DNA of 64,000 nt from assembly GCF_024166365.1 (NCBI RefSeq), contig NC_064822.1:104776823-104840822 (forward strand). Direction: 5' to 3'. Shown here in pieces: positions 55,560 to 64,000 of this stretch. The position numbers were made by a program, and so were the translations under genes. Source of the DNA: Elephas maximus indicus (lineage: Eukaryota > Chordata > Mammalia > Proboscidea > Elephantidae). Under the pieces are notes generated by a model. The model was not told the DNA's origin. It saw only the letters and a program-made list of their open reading frames with translations, and did not search any database. Positions within the stretch are counted from its first letter, which is position 1; each line of letters begins with the position of its first letter.

Positions 55560-58500
55560 TATTCACTTCTCTGTTTAAACTATTTCTCAAGTTCTTATAA
55601 TAGTGGTCTCATACAGTATTTATCCTTTTGCAACTGACTAATTTTTGCTCAGCATAATGCCTTTCACATTTCTCCATGTTACAGAATATTTCACAGATTC
55701 ATCATTGTTCTGTATCGATGCGTAATATTCCATTGTGTGAATATACCATAATTTATTTATCCGTTCATCCACTGATGGGCATCTTGGTTGCTTCCATCTT
55801 TTTGCTATTGTAAACAGTGTAGCAGTGAACATAGGTGTGCATGTATCTGTTCGTGTAAAGGCTCTTATTTCTCTAGGGTATATTCCAAGGAGTGGGATTG
55901 CTGGATCGTGTGGTAGTTCTATTTCTAGTTTTTTAAGGAAGCGCCAAATCAGTTTCTAAAGTGGTTGTACCATTATACATTCCCACCAGCAGTGTTTAAG
56001 GGTTCCAGACTCTTCACAACCTCTCCAACATTTATTCTTTTGTGTTGTTTGGATTAATGCCAGCCTTGTTGGAGTAAGGTGGAAAAAAAAAAATTTTTTT
56101 TTTTTTTTTTTTTAATGGCTAACGATCGTGAGCATTTCTCAGGTATCTGTTTGCCGCCTGAATGCCTGTTCATATCTTTTGCCCATTTTTTAATTGGGTT
56201 ATTTGTCTATTTGTAGTTGAGTTTTCACAGTATCATGTAGATTTTAGAGATCAGGTGCTGATCAGAAATGTCATGGCTAAAAACTTTTTCCCAGTCTGTA
56301 GGTAATCTTTTTACTCTTTTGGTGAAGTCTTTGGATGAGCGTAGGTATTTAATTTTTAGGAGCTCCCCGTTATCTAGTTTCTCTTCTGCATTGTTAGTAA
56401 TGTTTTGTGTACTGTTTATGGCATGTATTAGGGCTCCTAGCATTGTCCCTATTTTTTCTTACATGATCTCATTGTTTTAGATTTTATATTTAGGTCTTCG
56501 ATCCATTTTGAGTTAGTTATTGTGCATGGTGTGAGGTATGGGTCTTGTTTCTTTTTTTTGCAGATGGATATCCAGTTATCCAGCACCATTTGTTAAAAAG
56601 ACTGTCTTTTCCCCATTTAACTGACTTTGGGCGTTCGTCAAATATTAACTGCTCATATGTAGATGATTTATGTCTGGATCCTCAATTCCATTCCATTGGT
56701 CTATGTATCTGTTGTTGTACCAGTAACAGGGTGTTTTGACTACTTTGGCGATATAATAAGTTCTAAAATCAGGTGGAGTGAGGCCTCTGATTTTGTTCTT
56801 CTTTTTCATTAATGCTTTACTTATCCGGGGCCGCTTTCCCTTCCATATGAATTTGGTTATTTGTTTCCCCATCTCATTAAAAAATTTCGTTGGAATTTGG
56901 ATCAAAATTGCATTGTATCTATAGATGGCTTTTGGTAGAACAGACATTTTTACAATGTTAAGTCTTCGTATCCACGAGCAAGGTATATTTTTCTACTTAT
57001 GTAGGTCTCTTTTCGTTTCTTGCAGTAGTGTCTTCTAGTTTTCTTTGTTTAAAGTCTTCTACATGTCTGGTAAGATTTATTCCTAAGTATCTTCTTTGGG
57101 GCTACTGTAAATGGTATTGATTTGGTGATATCCTCTTCGATGTTCTTTTGTTGGTGTAGAGGAATCCAACTGATTTTTGTATGTTTATCTTGTATCCTGA
57201 TACTCCGCTGAACTCTTCTATTAGTTTCCATAGTTTCCTTGAGGATTCTTTAGGGTTTTCTATGTATAAGATCATGCCATCTTCAAATAGAGATACTTTT
57301 ACTTCTTCCTTGCCAATCTGGATGCCCTTTATTTCTTTATCTAGCCTAATTGCTCTGGCTAGGACCTCCAGCACAATTTTGAATAAGAGCAGTGATAAAG
57401 GGCGTCCTTGTCTGGTTCCTGATCTCATGGTGAATGCTTTTAGACTCTCTCCATTTAGGGTGTTGTTGGCTGTTGGCTTTGTATAAATGCCCTTTACCCT
57501 GTTGAGGACTTTTCCTTCTATTCCTATTTTGCCGAGAGCTTTTATCATGAATAGGTGTTGAACTTTGTCAAATGCCTTTTCTGCATCAATTGATAAGATC
57601 ACATGGTTCTTATCTTTTGTTTTATTTATGTGATGGATTACATTGATTGTTTTTCTAATGTTGAACCATCCCTGCATACCTGGTATGAATCCCACTTGGT
57701 CATGGTGAATCATTTTTTTGATATGTTGTTGAATTCTATCGGCTAGAATTTTGTTGAGGATTTTTGCATGAGAGATACAGATCTGTAATTTTCTTTTTTT
57801 GTGGTGTCTTTATCTGGTTTTGGTATCAGGAATATGCTGGCTTAATAGAATGAGTTTGGGAGTATTCTGTCCTTTTCTATGCTCTGAAATACCTTTAGTA
57901 GTAGTGGTGTTAACTCTTCTCTGAAAGTTTGGTGGAACTCTGCAGTGAAGCCCTGCAGGCCAGGGCTTTTTTTTATTGGGAGTTTCTTAATTACCTTTTC
58001 GATCTCTTTCTTCTTTTGTTATGGGTCTATTTAGTTGTCCTACCTTTGTTTGTGTTAGATGAGGTAGGCAGTGTATAGAAATTCGTCCATTTCTTCTACG
58101 TTTTCAAATTTGTTAGAGTACAGATTTTCATAGTAATCTGATATGATTCTTTTAATTTCAGTTGAGTCTGTTTTAATACCGCCCATCTCATTTCTTTTTC
58201 AGGTTATTTGCTTCCTCTCCTGTTTTTCTTGTCAGTTTGGCCAGTGGTTTATGAATTTTGTTAATTTTTTCAAAGAACCAGCTTTTGGTCTTGTTAAACC
58301 CTTTCAGTTGTTTTTCTGTTCTCTATTTCATTTTAATTCTGCTCTAATTTTTATTATTTGCTTTCTTCTGGTTCCTGAGTGTTTCTTTTGTTGCCCTCTT
58401 TCTATTTGTTCGAGTTGTAGGGATAGTTCTTTGATTTTGGCCCTTTCTTCTTTTTGTATGTGTGCCTTTATTGCTGTAAATTGATCTCTGAGCACTGTTT

Positions 58501-59300
58501 TCTTTGTATCTTGAAGGTTCTGATAGGAAGTGTTTTCATTCGCGTTGGATTCTATGAATTTCTTTATTTCATCCTTGATGTCTTCTATAACCCAGTCTTT
58601 TTTGAGCAGGGTATTGTTCAGTTTCCAAGTGTTTGATTTCTTTTCCCTGCTTTTTTTTGTTACTGATTTCCACTTTTATGGCCTTACAGCCGGAGAAGAT
58701 GCTTTGTACTGTTTCGATGTTTTGGATTCTGCTAAGGCTTGCTTTATGACCTAACACGTGGTGTGTTCTAGAGAATGTCCATGTGCGATGGAAAAGAAAG
58801 TATACTTGGCTGCTGTTGGGTGGAGTGTTCTGTATGTCTATGAGGTCAGGTTGGTTGATTGTGGCATTTAGATCTTACGTGTCTTTATTGAGCTTCTTTC
58901 TGGATGTCCTGTCCTCCACCGAAAGTGGTGTGTTGAAGTCTCCTATTATAATTGTGGTGCTATCTGACTTTTCAGTGCTGTTAGAGTTTTACGTATCTTG
59001 CAGCACTGTCATTTATTATGGTTATATCCTCCTGGTATATTGTCCCTTTAATCATTATGTAGTGTCATTCCTTACCTTTGTGGTGGATTTAACTTTAAAG
59101 TCTGTTTTGTCAGAAACCAATATTGCCATTCGTCTTCCTTTTTCATTGTTGTTTGCTTGATGTATTTTTTCCATCCTTCGAGTTTTATTTTCTTTGTGTT
59201 TCTAAGTCTAAGGTGTGTCTCTTGTAGGCAGCATGTAGACGGATCATGTTTTTTAATCCGTGCTCCCAGTCTCTATTTGTGCATTTAGTCCATTTACATT
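55560..59300 (-). pseudogene. L1 ORF2 (EN, RT, C-terminal), inactive
   Basis: The RT part 57102-57713 reads [20 protein letters not shown]..., then [20 protein letters not shown]. The active site is F-E-D-G (57276-57287) instead of F-A-D-D, which should abolish catalysis. The endonuclease region (59150-59300) retains only scraps (NMIRLHAAYKRHTLDLET-like). The C-terminal third is shifted by the A/T patch at 56083. Confidence 0.92.
56083..56113. repeat. A11-T20 patch replacing L1 sequence
   Basis: In other copies this place reads ATGGAATCTCATCGTAGTTT and continues to TCTCTAATGGC. Here about 30 bases are replaced by A11 then T20 with both flanks intact. Confidence 0.85.
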
Positions 59301-59777
59301 GAACATAATTATGGATAAGTAATTTTTTATGAGGTTAGTGCTGTCATTTTGATGTCTTTTTTTTTTGTGTTGTTGGTAGTTTCTTTTTCCCACTTTTAAT
59401 TTCTTGTGCTGAATAGCTTGTGTTTATATATTGTCTTTTCCTTGTATTCGTTGTAGTTGATTTTGTTTCTGCTGAGTCTCTATTTTTTTCTGGTATCTTA
59501 TTTTGATAAGCAGGATTGTTTTTCTCCTTTATGGTTACCTCAGTATTTACCCGTATTTTTATTTCTTTATATTGTCTTATCTTCTTGTGCATATGAAAGA
59601 TCTATGAGTACATTTCTTAGTCCCTCTTTATTGTTTTAATGTTGTCTTTTACATAATGATATCGCTGTTCCCCTGTTTTGAGGTTTTTTTTTAAAAAATC
59701 TCAATTTATGGTTTCCCTGTCTGGGGTGACATCTGTTTGCTCTGTCCAGTGTGCCAGTCTTGGGTTCATATCTGATA

Positions 59778-60008
59778 TTATTGGTTTTCTAACCAGAGAA
59801 CTCCCTTTAGTTTTTCTTGTAGTTTTGGTTTGGTTTTTATGAATTGCCTAACCTTCTGTTTATCTGGAAATGTCCTAATTTCGCCTTCATATTTGAGAGA
59901 CTGTTTTGCTGGATATATGATTCTTGGCTCGCTGTTTTTTTCCTTCAGTGCTTTATATAAGTCATCCCACTGCCTTTTTGCCTGCATGGTTTTTGCCGAG
60001 TAGTCCAA
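59778..60008 (-). pseudogene. L1 ORF1 C-terminal fragment
   Basis: DYSAKTMQAKRQWDDLYKAL, then NQKVRQFIKTKPKLQEKLKG-type residues: the end of the ORF1 C-terminal domain, parallel to the plus-strand copy at 8640-8851. Cut by the following L1. Confidence 0.88.
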
Positions 60009-62948
60009 GCTTATTCTTTTTTTTTTTAAATAATTTTTATTGTGCTTTAAGTGAAAGTTTACAAATCAAGTCAGTCTGTCACATATAAGCTTATATACAC
60101 CTTACTCCATACTCCCACTTACTCTCCCCCTAATGAGTCAGCCTGCTCCCTACTTCCAGTCTCTCCTTTTGTGACAATTTTGCTAGTTTCTAACCCTCTC
60201 TACCCCCTATCTCCCCTCCAGACAGGAGATGCCAACACAGTCTCAAGTGTCCACCTGATACAAGTAGCTCACTCTTCGTCAGCATCTCTCTCCAACCCAT
60301 TGTCCAGTCCCTTCCATGTCTGATGAGTTGTCTTCGGGAATGGTTCCTGTCCTGGGCCAACAGAATGTTTGGGGACCATGACCGCTGGGATTCTTCTAGT
60401 CTCAGTCAGACCATTTAGTGTGGTCTTTTTATGAGAATTTGGGGTCTGCCTCCTGCTGATCTCCTGCTCCCTCAGGGGTGCTCTGTTGTGCTCCCTGTCA
60501 GGGCAGTCATCGGTTGTGGCCGGGCACCATGTAGTTCTTCTGGTCTCAGGATGATGTAAGTCTCTGGTTCCTGTGGCCCTTTCTGTCTCTTGGGCTCATA
60601 GTTATCATGTGACCTTGGTTGTCTTCATTCCCCTTTGTCCAGGTGGGTTGAGACCAATTGATGCATCTTAGATGGCCGCTTGTTAGTGTTTAAGACCCCA
60701 GACGCCACATTTCAAAGTGGGATGCAGGATGTTTTCATAATAGAATTATTTTGCCAATTGACATAGAAGTCCCCTTAAGCCATAGTCCCCAAACCCCCGC
60801 CCTTGCTCCGCTGACCTTTGAAGCATTCAGTTTATCTCGGAAACTTCTTTGCTTTTGGTCCAGCCCAGTTGAGCTGACCTTCCGTGTATTGAGTATTGTC
60901 CTTCCCTTGACCTAAAGTAGTTCTTATCTACTAACTAATCAGTAAATAACCCTCTCCCACCCTCCCTCCCTCCCCTCCTCGTAACCACAAAAGTATGTGT
61001 TCTTCTCAGTTTATACTGTTTCTCAAGATCTTGTAATAGTGGTCTTATACAATATTTGTCCTTTTGCCTCTGACTAATTTCGCTCAGCATAATGCCTTCC
61101 AGGTTCCTCCATGTTATGAAATGTTTCACCGATTCGTCACTGTTCTTTATCGATGCGTAGTATTCCATTGTGTGAATATACCACAATTTATTTAACCATT
61201 CATCCATTGATGGACGCCTTGGTTGCTTCCAGCTTTTTGCTATTGTAAACAGAGCTGCAGTAAACATGGGTGTGCATATATCTGTTCGTGTGAAGGCTCT
61301 TATTTCTCTAGGGTATATTCCAAGGAGTGGGATTTCTGGGTTGTATGGTAGTTCTATTTCTAACTTTTTAAGAAAACGCCAGATAGATTTCCAAAGTGGT
61401 GGTACCATTTTACATTCCCACCAGCAGTGTATGAGAGTTCCAATCTCTCCGCAGCCTCTCCAACATTTATTATTTTGTGTTTTTTGGATTAATGCCAGCC
61501 TTATTGGAGTGAGATGGAATCTCATCGTAGTTTTAATTTGCATTTCTCTAATGGCTAATGATCGAGAGCATTTTCTCATGTATCTGTTGGCTGCCTGAAT
61601 ATCTTCTTTAGTGAAGTGCGTGTTCATATCCTTTGCCCACTTTTTGATTGGGTGGTTTGTCTTTTTGTGGTTGAATTTTAACAGAATCATGTAGATTTTA
61701 GAGATCAGGCCCTGGTCGGAGATGTCATAGCTGAAAATTCTTTCCCAGTCTGTAGGTGGTCTTTTTACTCTTTTGGTGAAGTCTTTAGATGAACATAGGT
61801 GTTTGATTTTTAGGAGCTCCCAGTTATCTGGTTTCTCTTCGTCATTTTTGGTAATGTTTTGTATTCTGTTTATGCCTCGTATTAGGGCTCCTAAGGTTGT
61901 CCCTATTTTTTCTTCCATGATCTTTATTGTTTCAGTCTTTATGTTTAGGTCTTTGATCCACTTGGAGTTAGTTTTTGTGCATGGTATGAGGTATGGGTCC
62001 TGTTTCATTTTTTTGCAAATGGATATCCAGTTATGCCAGGACCATTTGTTAAAAAGACTATCTTTTCCCCAATTAACTGATACTGGTCCTTTGTCAAATA
62101 TCAGCTGCTCATACGTGGATGGATTTATATCTGGGTTCTCAATTCTGTTCCATTGGTCTATGTGCCTGTTGTTGTACCAGTACCAGGCTGTTTTGACTAC
62201 TGTGGCTGTATAATAGGTTCTAAAATCAGGTAGAGTGAGGCCTCCCACTTTCATCTTCTTTTTCAGTAATTCTTTACTTATCCGGGGCTTCTTTCCCTTC
62301 CGTATGAAGTTGGTGATTTGTTTCTCCATCACATTAAAAAATGTCATTGGAATTTGGATCGGAAGTGCATTGTATGTATAGATGGCTTTTGGTAGAACAG
62401 ACATGTTTACTATGTTAAGTCTTCCTATCCATGAGCAAGGTATGTTTTTCCACTTATGTAGGTTCTTTTTAGTTTCTTGCACTAGTACTTTGCAGTTTTC
62501 TTTGTATAGGTCTTTTACATCTTTGGTAAGATTTATTCCTAAGTATTTTATCTTCTTGGGGGCTACTGTGAATGGTATTGATTTGGTAATTTCCTCTTCG
62601 ATGTTCTTTTTGTTGATGTAGAGGAATCCAAGTGATTTTTGGATGTTTATCTTATAACCTGATACTCTGCCGAACTCTTCTATAATAGTTTCAGTCGCTT
62701 TCTGGAGGATTCCTTGGGGTTTTCTGTGTACAAGATCATGTCATCTGCAAAGAGAGATACTTTTACTTCCTCCTTGCCAATCCGGTTGCCCTTTATTTCT
62801 TTGTCTAGCCTAATTGCTCTGGCTAGGCCCTCTAGCACAATGTTGAATAAGAGCGGTGATAAAGGGCATCCTTGTCTGGTTCCTGTTCTCAAGGGAAGTG
62901 CTTTCAGGCTCTCTCCATTTAGAGTGATGTTGGCTGTTGGCTTTGTAT

Positions 62949-62968
62949 AAAAAAAAAAAAAAAAAAAG
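62949..62968. repeat. A-run insertion in L1 ORF2
   Basis: Between CTTTGTAT and GATGCCC stands a run of about 19-20 A where the other copy (57479) has only TTTGTATAAATGCCC. It breaks the ORF2 frame. Confidence 0.8.
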
Positions 62969-63152
62969 ATGCCCTTTATTATGTTAGGGAATTTTCCTTC
63001 AATTCCTATTTTGCTGAGAGTTTTTATCATAAATGGGTGTTGGACTTTGTCAAATGCCTTTTCTGCATCATTGATAAGATCATGTGGTTTATGTCTTTTG
63101 TTTTGTTTATATGGTGGATTACATTAATGGTTTTTCTAATATTAAACCAGCC

Positions 63153-63176
63153 TTGCATAAAAAAAAAAATTGCATA
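63153..63176. repeat. A-run insertion with 7-bp duplication
   Basis: TTGCATA at 63153-63159 and 63170-63176 flanks about ten A. The related copy at 57670 reads CCCTGCATACCTGG without interruption. Confidence 0.85.
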
Positions 63177-64000
63177 CCTGGTATAAACCCCACTTGGTCA
63201 TGGTGGATTATTTTTTTGATATGTTGTTGAATTCTGTTGGCTAGAATTTTGTTGAGGATTTTTGCATCTATGCTCATGAGGGATGTAGGTCTGTAATGTT
63301 CTTTTTTTGTGATGTCTTTACCTGGTTTTGGTATCAGGGATATGGTGGCTTCATAGAATGAGTTAGGTAGTATTCCGTCATTTTCTATGCTTTGAAATAC
63401 CTTTAGTAGTAGTGGTGTTAACTCTTCTCTGAAAGTTCGGTAGAACTCTGCATTAAAGCCATCCATGCCAGGGCTTTTTTTTATTGGGAGTTTTTTGATT
63501 ACCGTTTCAATCTCTTTTTTTGTTATGGGTCTATTTAGTTGTTCTACTTCTGATTGTGTTAGTTTAGGTAGGTAGTGTTTTTCTAGGAATTCATCCATTT
63601 CTTCTAGGTTTGCAAATTTGTTGGAGTACAATTTTTTGTAATAATCTGATCTGATTCTTTTAATTTCAGTTAGGTCCATTGTGATGTGGCCCATCCCGTT
63701 TCTTATTCGGGTTATTTGTTTCCTGTGTTTCTTTAGTCAGTCTGGCCAATGGTTTATCAATTTTGTTAATTTTTTCAAAGAACCAGCTTTTGGCTTTGTT
63801 AATTCTTTCAGTTGGTTTTCTGTTCTCTCTCTCTTTTTTTTTTTAATTCATTTAGTTCAGCTCTAATTTTCATTATTTGTTTTCTTCTGGTGCCTGATGG
63901 ATTCTTTTGTTGCTCACTTTCTATTTGTTCAAGTTGTAGGGACAGTTCTCTGATTTTGGCTCTTTCTTCTTTTTGTATGTGTGCATTTATCGATACAAAT

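Larger units (their letters stand above)
54595..60009 (-). mobile_element. L1 number 2 of the terminal stack
   Basis: It runs, reversed, from its A-tail (54600) through the 3' UTR, ORF2 (about 55560-59300), the inter-ORF region and the C-terminal part of ORF1 (59778-60008). It is interrupted at 60010 by L1 number 3, so its 5' part would lie beyond the window. It has a T-run at the hotspot (54680), a patch of A11-T20 at 56083 and many stops. Confidence 0.93.
60935..63860 (-). pseudogene. L1 ORF2 with intact FADD motif but broken frame
   Basis: The longest continuous part (60935-62482, 515 residues) covers the C-terminal half: [40 protein letters not shown] and the cysteine-rich [19 protein letters not shown]: 63119-63694 holds [20 protein letters not shown], and 62680-63030 holds [20 protein letters not shown] and [13 protein letters not shown] (FADD codons 62740-62751). 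The three parts are in different frames. An A-run at 62950-62968 and a 17-base insertion at 63159-63176 account for two breaks. ORF2p nicks target DNA and reverse-transcribes L1 RNA; this copy is dead without repair. Confidence 0.95.
60012..64000 (-). mobile_element. L1 number 3 of the terminal stack, runs off the window
   Basis: Reversed. Starts at the tail (T-run at 60018), 3' UTR to about 60930, then ORF2 to the window end. Least diverged of the stack. With a stop at 60935 and a normal ORF2 length near 1,275 residues, ORF2 would start about 0.8 kb beyond 64000, so most of the endonuclease is not visible. Confidence 0.95.

Noticed and set aside
58143..59160. Plus-strand hydrophobic frames resembling membrane proteins
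   Set aside because: They are the antisense of L1 ORF2. Antisense of lysine-rich coding sequence yields phenylalanine- and leucine-rich peptides.

Overview
The window is nuclear DNA of a placental mammal, almost certainly an afrotherian and most likely an elephant or close relative. Three kinds of repeat point there. There are about 23 copies of a tRNA-derived SINE of the AfroSINE type (head near GGAGCCCTGGTGGCGCAGTGG, end near CTATGAGTCGGAATCGACTCG). There are BovB/RTE LINE fragments whose 3' end resembles the SINE tail. And there is a young L1 family whose 3' UTR recurs more than ten times. The species is inferred from repeat content, not from a recognised gene.

No complete protein-coding gene can be supported. 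The one strong gene signal is a CpG island at about 11.9-13.2 kb with GC boxes, a GGC-rich 5' UTR-like stretch and a good splice donor at 12919/12920. It reads as the promoter and non-coding first exon of an unidentified plus-strand gene, so most or all of 13-64 kb would be its first intron. A possible 24-base microexon at 61-84 may belong to another gene, whose direction would be plus.

Region by region: 0-5 kb holds old L2/MIR/SINE fragments. 5.1-9.6 kb is a three-layer L1 nest: an old L1 3' UTR was split by an L1 with only 5' UTR and ORF1, which was itself split by a young L1 3' end. 9.6-11.6 kb is another nest: old L1, then BovB, then a solo LTR. 11.6-14.1 kb is the promoter region. 14.1-16.3 kb is mostly unique DNA plus MIRs and a 44-bp inverted duplication. 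16.3-36 kb is old L1, BovB, AfroSINE, young L1 3' ends and LTR-like repeats. 36-48 kb holds MaLR-like solo LTRs, an old L1 interrupted by a young plus-strand L1 (39.2-41.6 kb), and an L2 interrupted by another (42.7-44.2 kb). 48-53 kb holds old repeats, a third MaLR-like LTR and truncated L1s. 53.06-64 kb is a tandem or nested stack of three minus-strand L1s, the last running off the window.

The notable signals concern retrotransposon behaviour. One L1 3' UTR position carries an AfroSINE with the same duplication and orientation in three L1 copies, and only a SINE-tail remnant in a fourth. Several homopolymer-only insertions are flanked by target-site duplications. Two inverted duplications hinge on A/T runs. 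There is an ORF1-only L1 with a 14-bp duplication and an L1 insertion of only about 53 bases. None encodes an intact enzyme: the visible BovB and L1 reverse transcriptases are frameshifted or have lost active-site residues, except one L1 FADD motif in an otherwise broken frame.
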